In this document: piece after piece, positions 28,039 to 35,500 of the stretch
Position numbering within the stretch: the stretch's first letter is position 1
Layout of the letters: every line of letters begins with the position of its first letter
Origin: Streptomycetaceae bacterium
GTDB lineage: Bacteria > Actinomycetota > Actinomycetes > Nanopelagicales > Nanopelagicaceae
Length of the DNA: 64,000 nucleotides
NCBI GenBank assembly: GCA_007279945.1
Contig: QYPG01000001.1
Coordinates: 31,620 to 95,619, forward strand
Direction of reading: 5' to 3'
Made by a program: the position numbers and the translations under genes
Notes under the pieces: model-generated
Told to the model about the DNA's origin: nothing
What the model saw: only the letters and a program-made list of their open reading frames with translations
The model's database searches: none

Positions 28039-28857
28039 TTAGGCCAGAGCTGGAGTCTTAGTTTTCTTTTTTTCGAGGTAAAGGCCCAGAACGATTACGA
28101 GGAAGAGGGTATAGATGCCAGCTTGTAGCCATGAGGTATTTGCATCAAAGCCCACTGATCCCGATAGGAAGGCTCCTACAAGGGATTGAGGCCCCACTAT
28201 GGAGGTGAGATCAAAAATGTACGAATCTGCGCCCGGTAAGTATCCAAGCTCCTGGAATTCATGGACGGCGTAGGAGAGCACCCCAGCGGCAACAACGATC
28301 AAAGCCACGCCCGTATAGGTGAAGAACTTAGCAAGATCGATTTTTAACGTCGCCTTAAAAATTAAATAACCGATAGTTATTGAGGTAGCAAAGCCGGTTA
28401 CTAAACCGAGCGCTGAACTTACGGGATCGGCGACACTGTTAAAGTTTGAGTAAACAAAGATTGATGTTTCAAGGCCTTCGCGAATAACGGCAAAAAACGC
28501 TACTCCAGCAAGGGCTAGAGGGCCTGCAAGGAAGGCGGTATCTACTTTATTTGCTAAATTGCTTCGTAAACTTCTCGCTGTTTTCTTCATCCAAAAAACC
28601 ATCCATGTAACCAAGATGACTGCTAACAAAGAAGTCACTCCGGCAAACATCGCACTCCCACGCTCTGAAAGTGTTTGAGAGGTAAAGTTTAAAAGAGCGC
28701 CAAGGAGCAGGCTCAGGGCAACTGCACCTGCAACACCGATCCACACATAGCTCACGAGTGGCTTACGATTACTCTTTTGCACATAGGCGATCACAATCCC
28801 CACAATAAGGGCGGCCTCTAGGCCCTCACGCAGGGCGATTATGAACGAACTGAGCAT
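28039..28857 (-). CDS. FTR1/EfeU-family high-affinity iron permease
   Basis: A 272-residue membrane protein with seven predicted segments. Both iron-binding REGLE motifs are present, in helix 1 (ALREGLEAAL) and in helix 4 (VIREGLETSIF). FTR1 proteins import iron; bacterial EfeU normally works with EfeO and EfeB, yet neither is adjacent here, so the partner lies elsewhere or the protein acts alone. There is no Shine-Dalgarno, and TACATT lies 6 bases before ATG. A 12-bp hairpin stands 24 bases upstream of the start. Confidence 0.92.
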   Translation of the reverse strand: MLSSFIIALREGLEAALIVGIVIAYVQKSNRKPLVSYVWIGVAGAVALSLLLGALLNFTSQTLSERGSAMFAGVTSLLAVILVTWMVFWMKKTARSLRSNLANKVDTAFLAGPLALAGVAFFAVIREGLETSIFVYSNFNSVADPVSSALGLVTGFATSITIGYLIFKATLKIDLAKFFTYTGVALIVVAAGVLSYAVHEFQELGYLPGADSYIFDLTSIVGPQSLVGAFLSGSVGFDANTSWLQAGIYTLFLVIVLGLYLEKKKTKTPALA

Positions 28858-28863
28858 GAGAAA

Positions 28864-28869
28864 AATGTA
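28864..28869 (-). promoter_or_regulatory. Leaderless-type -10 element, FTR1 permease
   Basis: Minus-strand TACATT, 6 bases before the ATG at 28857. Confidence 0.5.
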
Positions 28870-28881
28870 GAGGATGGTGGC

Positions 28882-28911
28882 GAATTACGCAACTCTTTCG
28901 TTGCGTAATTC
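28882..28911 (-). terminator. Perfect hairpin between RNase D and FTR1 genes
   Basis: A perfect 12-bp inverted repeat (GAATTACGCAAC / GTTGCGTAATTC) with a 6-base loop, one base after the RNase D stop. It has no T-tract on either strand, so termination would be unconventional. It could instead be an operator overlapping the -35 region of the FTR1 promoter. Confidence 0.6.
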
Positions 28912-28912
28912 A

Positions 28913-30199
28913 TCACACCTCGGAGGTAGGTTCGCCCTCTGGCTCTTCGACGATCACAGCTTCGCGCTGAAGTAAGGCCGCGGCCACGGTAGGGGCCACT
29001 AATTCAATCTGCCATGCACGTGCGCCCAAGGCGACCATGGCAGCTCTAACCGAGGCCTCGTCGTATTCCTGGGTTGAAGCGGCTGGGGGCTGCCAGCACA
29101 CACGGCGGATGATTTCAGGGGAGATGAGATTTTCAACGGGAATGTTGTTGGCTGTTGCGATCATGTCCACGCCCGCCCTAGCGTGGGAGAGTGGCGCAAA
29201 TTTCTCCGGGAAGCGATCGCGCCACAGTTTTATCGGCGGCAACGTATCTGCCGCAGTACGAAGTGGTGGCCACTGGCTTTCTGGAAGTGCAACTGCTCGC
29301 GAAATAGCATCTAACCATGTCGCAAGATTTTCTAACCACCGTGCGCGTAAGCCAAGCGGGCGCAGTGCTTTTTCAAACTCTTTCTTAGTGACTGGGGCGG
29401 CAAGTGCCAGTTCAATGATGGCCGAGTCATTGAGAAGTTTACCGCCGGCAATATCTTGCGCCGATGCAATTGCATCTCGCGCGATCCAAAGATCTCGGAT
29501 AATCGCTAAATGATCTCTACGTTTGATTTTGTGCATGCCCGAAGTTCGGCGCCAAGGGTCAATGCGCGGTGGTGGTGGAGGGGCTTTTAAAATTGCAGCA
29601 AACTCTTCTTCTGCCCATTCCAATTTACTTGCCTGTAAAAGAATTGAATGCATAACCTCACGTAATTCAACGAGAAGTTCGACATCGAGAGCTGCATACG
29701 TTAACCATTCTTGCGGAAGTGGTCGTGTCGACCAATCTGCTGCGCTATGTTCCTTGGCAAGCGTGACTCCCATCAGTGATTCCAATAATGGACCGAGACC
29801 TACACGCGGTAAACCGGCGATTCGTCCTGCTAATTCAGTGTCAAAAAGTTTTATGGGATTAATTCCAATCTCACGCAAGCAAGGCAAGTCCTGTGTGCTG
29901 GCATGCAAGATGACTTCATCGGTATTGAGTAACTCATTGAGTGAGGCCATGAGTGGATTAGCTAGACCAAATGGAATCGGATCAATTAAATGGAGCCCGC
30001 CTTCGTTTCGTTTAATCTGAATCAGGTATGCACGCGCGCTATAACGAAAACCAGAAGCGCGTTCGGCGTCTACGGCAAAGGGCCCATTTCCTTTTCTTAG
30101 CTCTGCAATTGCAGAACTAAGTGCCGCCTCCGTATCAATTACTGGGGGAGTTCCAGCGGCAGGTGTGAGCAGGGGAACTGCTTGGACAACTTCTTCCAT
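28913..30199 (-). CDS. rnd: Ribonuclease D-like 3'-5' exoribonuclease
   Basis: A 428-residue DnaQ-fold exonuclease with an HRDC domain. The acidic metal ligands are visible in FAVDAERASGFRYSA (DxE, near residue 44) and LFDTELAGR, with TYAALDVELLVEL giving the final YxxxD. The HRDC region spans about 215-300 (RRDHLAIIRDLW). RNase D trims tRNA and stable RNA 3' ends. ATG 30199 is chosen, with AGGGA five bases upstream, over a TTG one codon earlier. It follows the DUF3000 gene, the order also found in mycobacteria (Rv2680-Rv2681). Confidence 0.92.
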   Translation of the reverse strand: MEEVVQAVPLLTPAAGTPPVIDTEAALSSAIAELRKGNGPFAVDAERASGFRYSARAYLIQIKRNEGGLHLIDPIPFGLANPLMASLNELLNTDEVILHASTQDLPCLREIGINPIKLFDTELAGRIAGLPRVGLGPLLESLMGVTLAKEHSAADWSTRPLPQEWLTYAALDVELLVELREVMHSILLQASKLEWAEEEFAAILKAPPPPPRIDPWRRTSGMHKIKRRDHLAIIRDLWIARDAIASAQDIAGGKLLNDSAIIELALAAPVTKKEFEKALRPLGLRARWLENLATWLDAISRAVALPESQWPPLRTAADTLPPIKLWRDRFPEKFAPLSHARAGVDMIATANNIPVENLISPEIIRRVCWQPPAASTQEYDEASVRAAMVALGARAWQIELVAPTVAAALLQREAVIVEEPEGEPTSEV

Positions 30200-30207
30200 C
30201 AAAATCC

Positions 30208-30786
30208 CTAACGGCGTCTTTGCGCATTAAGTGCAGATACGCCTGTTGGAATTGGCTCAAGACCGGCTACTTCAGATATGAGAGTGCACCAACCCGAGAT
30301 ATGTTTTATCAAATCCATAGGGTCAGCAACGAGTGGAGTCCAGGACGCACGAATTTCAATCTCTGATTCATCATGACGGGGTGATAATTTTCCAAACGAG
30401 GCGCTAGAAACACGCGTCACGGTTCCACTAGGAGCTGCAATGTCACATTCATTATCGGCCAATGATTGTAAAAACCAACTCCAGCCAACTTCTGGTAGTA
30501 AAGGGTCGGCTTGCATGACGACATCGACATCTGCGCGCACAAAGGTCACGCAGCGAAATTCACCGTCCCACGTCTCTTGTCCGCCAGGTTCATGGAGGAG
30601 CACAAAGCGTCCAGAGGCGATCTCATCTTCATCATCGCCTAAGAGGCCGTTGCTGACATCGGCTGAAAAAGCGAAGGCATACGTTGCCAGTTTTTGAGGT
30701 GGCGGAACTTCTTCAAGAATTACTTCCGTTCTGGGGGTGAACTCTCGCAGCTGATTGATTAATCTTTCGAAAGCTGCGGAATCCAT
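30208..30786 (-). CDS. DUF3000 family protein
   Basis: A 192-residue actinobacterial conserved protein (Rv2680-like). It begins MDSAAFERLINQLRE and contains FVLLHEPGGQETWDGEFRCV, quoted here in part as HEPGGQETWDG, and WSWFLQSLA, the family features. The 30786 start is picked because TACTCT lies 6 bases upstream; a frame extending to 30996 overlaps the divergent transporter and is unconserved in look. The function is unknown, with linkage to RNase D hinting at RNA metabolism. Confidence 0.88.
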   Translation of the reverse strand: MDSAAFERLINQLREFTPRTEVILEEVPPPQKLATYAFAFSADVSNGLLGDDEDEIASGRFVLLHEPGGQETWDGEFRCVTFVRADVDVVMQADPLLPEVGWSWFLQSLADNECDIAAPSGTVTRVSSASFGKLSPRHDESEIEIRASWTPLVADPMDLIKHISGWCTLISEVAGLEPIPTGVSALNAQRRR

Positions 30787-30792
30787 CTTCCA

Positions 30793-30798
30793 AGAGTA
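30793..30798 (-). promoter_or_regulatory. Leaderless-type -10 element, DUF3000 gene
   Basis: Minus-strand TACTCT, 6 bases before the ATG at 30786. Confidence 0.5.
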
Positions 30799-30834
30799 AA
30801 GAATTAGAAAGGGATATTCAGGGAGGCAGGGCTG

Positions 30835-30840
30835 TAACCT
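30835..30840 (+). promoter_or_regulatory. Leaderless-type -10 element, EamA transporter
   Basis: TAACCT, 7 bases before ATG 30848. Confidence 0.5.
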
Positions 30841-30847
30841 TGTATGC

Positions 30848-31687
30848 ATGGCATCACTTTTAGCGCTCATATCCAGCCTTCTATGGGGTAGCGCCGATTT
30901 TGAAGGAGGCCGCCTAAGTAAAAAGCATGCACCACTTGCAGTTCTAGGGGTCTCGCAAGTTTTAGGTTTAGTTTTTGGTCTTGTCCTAGTTGTCATTTCT
31001 TATAGTTCTAACCCAACGATTTTTTCAGATTTAAGTTTTATTCTTCCGGGAATTTGTGCGGGTTTTCTTGGTTACTGCGGTTTGGCATGCCTATACGCTG
31101 GTCTTGCATCGGGCAGCATGGGCGTTGTTTCACCAATAAGTGCCCTCAGTGCAGTTATTCCACTGACGTATTCGGTTATGCATGGAGAAAAACTCTCAGC
31201 GCTTACTTCCCTAGGGATAGTTTTTGCATTGGCTGGAGCATTTTGTGCAAGCGGACCAGAGTTAAGTGCCGGTCTGCCTCTGCGCCCACTCTTATTAGCA
31301 ATTGGTGCGGCTTGCGGTTTTGGAACGGCATTAACTTTTATTTCGATAGGTTCGCAAACGAGTGCTTTGCTAACGATGGTTACCATGAGATTGACAACTT
31401 TTATAGTGACAGCTGGATTAGCAATCAAGTTTAAAACTCTGGGTGGCTTTGCCTCATCTGAATTTCTAGGTCTAGTTTTCATGGGTGTAGCAGATTTTCT
31501 AGCGAACTTGTTGCTTGGCGTTGCTTGCAACAATGGTTCGGTATCTGTTGCGATGGTTCTTGGATCTTTTTATCCGATTGCTACCGCTGTTCTTGCTTTC
31601 CGTTTCCTGAAAGAACGTTTACATTTTGTTCAATATATTGGAATAGTTCTAGCGGTAGCAGGCGTCGCTTTAATTTCAGCGTTCTAA
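30848..31687 (+). CDS. EamA-family drug/metabolite transporter
   Basis: A 279-residue protein of about ten hydrophobic segments arranged as two EamA repeats (residues 1-130 and 145-279). It begins MASLLALISSLLWGSADF, a typical first helix of the DMT superfamily. The substrate is unknown; relatives export amino acids or metabolites. It is divergent from the DUF3000 gene, with a 61-base gap, and its end overlaps the convergent RibD-like gene by 12 bases. Confidence 0.87.
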   Translation: MASLLALISSLLWGSADFEGGRLSKKHAPLAVLGVSQVLGLVFGLVLVVISYSSNPTIFSDLSFILPGICAGFLGYCGLACLYAGLASGSMGVVSPISALSAVIPLTYSVMHGEKLSALTSLGIVFALAGAFCASGPELSAGLPLRPLLLAIGAACGFGTALTFISIGSQTSALLTMVTMRLTTFIVTAGLAIKFKTLGGFASSEFLGLVFMGVADFLANLLLGVACNNGSVSVAMVLGSFYPIATAVLAFRFLKERLHFVQYIGIVLAVAGVALISAF

Positions 31688-32188
31688 TTTACTGGCGTGA
31701 TAGAACTTCGTCACGCCAATTTCATGCATTGCGCAGTGGGGGAAAGTTTTAAGTGCAGACTTCCAATCAAATGGATGCGAACCCCCAAGAGCCGGTGTAA
31801 GCGTTAGATATAGATCGTCCACTCTTTGTTTTTCGAGCAACTCTTTTACCAGTGAAGCACCAGCTTCAATGTGAATGTCTGCTCCGAACTCTTTTCTTGC
31901 CGCTTCAATTGCATCTGTGATGGATACATTCCACAAAAAAGCATCCGGGTTCTGCGGAACTGGATTAATCTCTCCACGGGAAATAATGACCAGGGGGACA
32001 GGTGTCTGTGAGTAAGGCTCTGTACGTGCGGTGTTTCCGCCGATAATGATGCAGTCATAGCCTTTGCGCCTTGCCAGGAAGTCGGCGCTATCTGCTGGAG
32101 TACTTATTCCGGCAGAGTTCGCGCTCCAGGTTGTGGAGCCATCGATGCCTACAACGAGGGAGGCTGTGATACCCATAGGGCTCATCAT
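31676..32188 (-). CDS. RibD C-terminal-like reductase (dihydrofolate reductase fold)
   Basis: A 170-residue protein matching only the reductase half of RibD: IIIGGNTARTEPY near residues 45-60 and a C-terminal core ADIHIEAGASLV / VDDLYLTLTPALGG. No deaminase domain is present. Such stand-alone proteins may reduce pyrimidine intermediates in riboflavin synthesis or act on unknown substrates. It is shorter than typical (~220 residues), apparently by shortened loops rather than truncation, since both ends of the fold are visible. Confidence 0.78.
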   Translation of the reverse strand: MMSPMGITASLVVGIDGSTTWSANSAGISTPADSADFLARRKGYDCIIIGGNTARTEPYSQTPVPLVIISRGEINPVPQNPDAFLWNVSITDAIEAARKEFGADIHIEAGASLVKELLEKQRVDDLYLTLTPALGGSHPFDWKSALKTFPHCAMHEIGVTKFYHASKLER

Positions 32189-32255
32189 CGCATTTTCACG
32201 CCTACTTCACAGAATTAAGCCCTTCAAGAAGTTGAGCCGATGGGTTAAAGGTAGT

Positions 32256-32261
32256 TAGCCT
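32256..32261 (+). promoter_or_regulatory. Leaderless-type -10 element, NlpC/P60 hydrolase
   Basis: TAGCCT, 7 bases before ATG 32269. Confidence 0.5.
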
Positions 32262-32268
32262 GTGATGT

Positions 32269-33282
32269 ATGTCAGCCCTATTTCGAGCCGCGTTTAGGGG
32301 GCTCGTGGGCGCAACCCTTGTTCTAACGGCACTAGCTCCATCGGCTCATGCTGCTCAGACTTTGGAGCAAGTTCAAGCAAAAGTGCAACGGTTAGAAGAA
32401 GATGCAACGAGTGCGGCAGAAGGTGCGCAAGAGGCCAAAGTTAAATTAATTGCACTCACTAAAACCCTCGATGGGATAAAGGCCAAAGCCGCCGTTCAAG
32501 GTAAGACGCTCAGTAACCTCCAGAAAACTTTAGGAGCAATCGCAATCGAGCAGTATAAAGCCGGTGGCTTAAGTCAGAGCTTAGAGTTGCTTTTTTCATC
32601 TGACCCAACGCTCTATCTCTCTTCGGCAGGATCACTAGATGCAATTACACGTCGGAAGTCTGCAGAGTTGCGCAAGTATGAAGCGGCACAACAGCGATTA
32701 AGTGCGACGACCTTAACCGTCAATGACAAGTTGGCGCTCGTTACCGCCGCGCAAAAGAAATTTAAAGCCCAGTCAGCACTTGCACTCTCCAAACTGAAGG
32801 AGGCGGAAGTACTTTTATCAAAGTTAAAGAAGGAGGATAGAGAACGTTTAGCAAAGCTAGCTGCCGCACAAGAAGATGCAGATCAGGCCTCATCTCAAGC
32901 AGCAGCGCTTTCAGCCAATGGTGTTTCTGGTAGAGCTGGAATTGCATTGAAATTTGCTCTCAAACAAATCGGAGATAGGTATGTTTTCGGTGCTGCAGGA
33001 TTAGTAACGTGGGACTGTTCAGGATTAACAATGCGTGCTTTTCAAGCTGCGGGTGTCTCGCTACCGCATTCAGCAGCTGCTCAATCTCGAATGGGCAAGA
33101 AAGTTTCACTCAATGCACTTAAGCCAGGAGATCTTCTATTTTTCGGACGCCCGGTTTCACATGTGGGAATTTATTTAGGCGGCGGCAAGATGGTCCATGC
33201 CCCACGATCTGGCTCACGAGTAAAAGTTACAACGAGTGGATCGTTGGGTCGAAAACCATTGGTAGGAGCGCGACGTTATTAA
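32269..33282 (+). CDS. Secreted NlpC/P60 peptidoglycan hydrolase, RipC-like
   Basis: A 337-residue cell-wall endopeptidase. A signal peptide covers residues 1-29 (hydrophobic run then SAHAA). Residues ~30-215 form a long coiled coil rich in Ala, Lys, Gln and Glu. The NlpC/P60 domain follows with Cys250 (WDCSGLT), His298 (VSHVGIY) and a third polar residue in KMVHAP. Layout and position next to the PimB'-like gene resemble RipC (Rv2190c), which is activated at the membrane by FtsEX during division; the FtsEX link is inferred. Its stop codon overlaps the start region of the mannosyltransferase gene. Confidence 0.93.
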   Translation: MSALFRAAFRGLVGATLVLTALAPSAHAAQTLEQVQAKVQRLEEDATSAAEGAQEAKVKLIALTKTLDGIKAKAAVQGKTLSNLQKTLGAIAIEQYKAGGLSQSLELLFSSDPTLYLSSAGSLDAITRRKSAELRKYEAAQQRLSATTLTVNDKLALVTAAQKKFKAQSALALSKLKEAEVLLSKLKKEDRERLAKLAAAQEDADQASSQAAALSANGVSGRAGIALKFALKQIGDRYVFGAAGLVTWDCSGLTMRAFQAAGVSLPHSAAAQSRMGKKVSLNALKPGDLLFFGRPVSHVGIYLGGGKMVHAPRSGSRVKVTTSGSLGRKPLVGARRY

Positions 33283-34414
33283 ACCCATAATTTTTGTTAC
33301 TAATGATTTTGGTCCACGTGCCGGCGGTATTGAGACTTTCGTCATTGGACTCATTGAGCGCATGCCCTTTGGTTCAATTACCGTATATACATCTAGCCAA
33401 GGCGATACTGAGGATTATGACCTCCAATGGCAGCAGAAACATGGCGTAAAAGTGGTTCGAGATAGAGCAAAGATCCTGTTACCAACGCCTAGGGTAGTCA
33501 GTGCAGTAGCGCGAATTATTAAAGATAATCAGATCCAGATAGTGGCCTTTGGGGCAGCTGCGCCATTAGCGTTAATGTCACCTGTGCTCCGAGGCGCCGG
33601 TGCCCAGCGGATTGTTGCACTCACGCATGGTCATGAAGTGTGGTGGTCAAAGGTTTTTCCATTTAACTTAGCGATGAGATTTATTGGAAATACAACCGAT
33701 GCATTAACTTATCTTGGAAATTTCACGCATCATGAAATCTCTCAATCATTGAGTTCTAGAGCCGCTAGCGCGATGGTAAAAATCGCCCCGGGCATTGATA
33801 TAGATCACTTCAAGCCGGTAGATGCCACCGAGCTTAAAAGGCAGTTAGGTCTTGAAAATAAGAAAGTTCTTATCTCTGTTGGAAGACTAGTTCATCGCAA
33901 AGGCCAAGATAAGTTGATCGAAGCCATGTCGACCATTATCACTCAAATTCCAGATGCGCATTTAGTATTAGTAGGTGAGGGTCCTTACCGAAAATACCTC
34001 ACTCATCTTGTTGACACTCTTGGTCTAACTTCGCACATAAGTTTTATTGGTCGCATTCAATATTCAGAGCTGCCAGCGTATTTATGTGTTGGTGATGTAT
34101 TTGCGATGCCCTCTCGATCTCGGTTTTTTGGTCTTGAGGTCGAAGGTCTTGGAATTGTCTACCTGGAGGCTAGCGCTTGTGGCCTTCCAGTGATTGCAGG
34201 GGCATCTGGCGGTGCTCCCGACGCCGTGTTAGAAGGCGTAACTGGGGTGGTTGTAGATGGATTAGATGTTGCTGCAATTGCGAATTGTTCGATCAAACTT
34301 TTGCTTGATAGCCAGGCAAGCAAGCAAATGGGAGCTGCTGGTCGCCAATGGATCGAAGGGCAATGGCGTTGGGATTTATGGGCGAAAGAGTTTTCTGATT
34401 TACTACACAACTAA
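33278..34414 (+). CDS. pimB: PimB'-like GDP-mannose-dependent glycosyltransferase (non-canonical start)
   Basis: A GT-B glycosyltransferase of family GT4 resembling PimB' (Rv2188c), which adds the second mannose to phosphatidylinositol mannoside. Family landmarks are FVTNDFGPRAGGIE, LLPTPRV, FGAAAPLALM, THGHEVWW, SVGRLVHRKGQD and FGLEVEGLGIVYLEA. The first conserved strand lies upstream of the only ATG (33362), in a frame open from 33266 with no ATG, GTG or TTG. AGGAG at 33264-33268 points to ATT 33278 (9-base spacing) as start, giving 378 residues; GTT 33275 is less likely. The ATT overlaps the nlpC stop. Acceptor specificity is inferred from similarity and gene order. Confidence 0.85.
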   Translation: MKPIIFVTNDFGPRAGGIETFVIGLIERMPFGSITVYTSSQGDTEDYDLQWQQKHGVKVVRDRAKILLPTPRVVSAVARIIKDNQIQIVAFGAAAPLALMSPVLRGAGAQRIVALTHGHEVWWSKVFPFNLAMRFIGNTTDALTYLGNFTHHEISQSLSSRAASAMVKIAPGIDIDHFKPVDATELKRQLGLENKKVLISVGRLVHRKGQDKLIEAMSTIITQIPDAHLVLVGEGPYRKYLTHLVDTLGLTSHISFIGRIQYSELPAYLCVGDVFAMPSRSRFFGLEVEGLGIVYLEASACGLPVIAGASGGAPDAVLEGVTGVVVDGLDVAAIANCSIKLLLDSQASKQMGAAGRQWIEGQWRWDLWAKEFSDLLHN

Positions 34415-35014
34415 TTTATGAATTCTGGCTTTATTTACTGCAGCGGTGCGATTTGTTACCTCTAACTTTCTAAAAATAGAGACTAAATGCGTCTTTATTG
34501 TAGATTGGCTTAAAAACAAAGTATGAGCGATCATTTCCGTAGTGTTTCCCGCTGGTAGCAGCGCTAAGACATCAAACTCTCGGGCAGTTAAGTGAAAACT
34601 ATCTTTGCTCTTCATGATTGCGCGATTGAGACCCTTGGCCGAAAAGCTCAACGGGGACTTGGTTGAAAACTCTATTGCAGCTAGGAGCTCGACTAGTGGT
34701 GCGCTTTTACTTACAAATGCACTTGCACCGGCCTGCATTGCGGCGAGGATATGAGAATCATCTTGACTCAGAGTTAAAACTACGATTCCCAAAGTTTGTG
34801 AGAGTTTTCTGGCCCACAAAATAATATCGAAGCCACTTCCATCGGGAAGATTGAGATCTACAATAATTACGTCGGGATTGGCGTGTGCAATAACTGCTCG
34901 GGCTTCGGCCTGAGAAGCAGCTTCAGATGCGATTACATATCCGGCCGCTGTTAGTGCGCGCTTGAGCCCTTCTCGGACGATTGTGTGATCATCGATGATT
35001 GCTACTCGGGTCAT
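34403..35014 (-). CDS. NarL/LuxR-type response regulator
   Basis: A 203-residue two-component regulator. The receiver domain (1-120) has the acidic pocket IDDH, phospho-acceptor Asp53 (IIVDLNLPDG) and the conserved Lys in VSKSAP. The DNA-binding domain (about 140-200) is a GerE helix-turn-helix (LTAREFDVLALLPAG, TIKTHLVSIFRKL). ATG 35014 gives the family start MTRVAIIDDH and overlaps the kinase stop by 4 bases. Targets are unknown. The 3' end overlaps the convergent glycosyltransferase by 12 bases. Confidence 0.93.
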   Translation of the reverse strand: MTRVAIIDDHTIVREGLKRALTAAGYVIASEAASQAEARAVIAHANPDVIIVDLNLPDGSGFDIILWARKLSQTLGIVVLTLSQDDSHILAAMQAGASAFVSKSAPLVELLAAIEFSTKSPLSFSAKGLNRAIMKSKDSFHLTAREFDVLALLPAGNTTEMIAHTLFLSQSTIKTHLVSIFRKLEVTNRTAAVNKARIHKLVV

Positions 35015-35493
35015 GAGCGAATCCACGGAACTGTAATCACAATTCGTGTACCAGTGTTGGCCGAATCAATGGAGAGTTTTCCGCCTAGGTCCACTATCCG
35101 TTCGCTAGCGCCGCGAATCCCATCGTGCCCTTCTTTGGTCTGTGCCCCACCAACTCCATCATCAGAAATGGTTACTGTGACTGAATGAGCCTGAGCATGT
35201 TGGTCAATGTTGCGTATTAACTCATTAAATACACGGGATAACTCATAATTTTTATCGCTAGTGTGTGCGGAATCCTCAATCGGCTGCGTCAATCGCAGTT
35301 CGAAAATCTCGTGGCGAACACGTTCTATGACATCTGTGACACTAAACCTTAGCGCGCGAAGATCTGCACGCAGTTCATTTGGAGTGTTCTCTTTCGCAAC
35401 TAATGAATCGATGAAATAACTCAACCCCACGAGATCTTGGGCTATGCCATCGTGTAACTCTTGTGCGAGTCTTACTCGCGATGTGGTGCTCAC
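35011..35493 (-). CDS. Minimal cytosolic NarL-type histidine kinase
   Basis: A very short kinase of 160 residues with no transmembrane segment and no input domain. The HisKA_3 helix carries His14 in ELHDGIAQDLVG. The ATPase domain has an N-box-like NELIRNIDQHAQA, then SDDGVGG (G1), GIRGASERI (G2) and GTRIVITV. Between N-box and G1 only one beta strand fits, about ten residues fewer than NarX-type domains, so nucleotide binding may be altered. GTG 35493 lies 7 bases after the FadD stop, suggesting co-transcription with fadD. A partner protein may supply the sensing. Confidence 0.85.
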   Translation of the reverse strand: MSTTSRVRLAQELHDGIAQDLVGLSYFIDSLVAKENTPNELRADLRALRFSVTDVIERVRHEIFELRLTQPIEDSAHTSDKNYELSRVFNELIRNIDQHAQAHSVTVTISDDGVGGAQTKEGHDGIRGASERIVDLGGKLSIDSANTGTRIVITVPWIRS

Positions 35494-35500
35494 ATAAGTT

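Noticed and set aside
30787..30996. Upstream extension of the DUF3000 frame
   Set aside because: It would run into the divergent transporter gene, and the composition (Arg/Pro/Lys) is shadow-like; a promoter element supports the shorter start.
33362..34414. Mannosyltransferase starting at ATG 33362
   Set aside because: This would remove the conserved TNDF...GGIE region that is in frame directly upstream.
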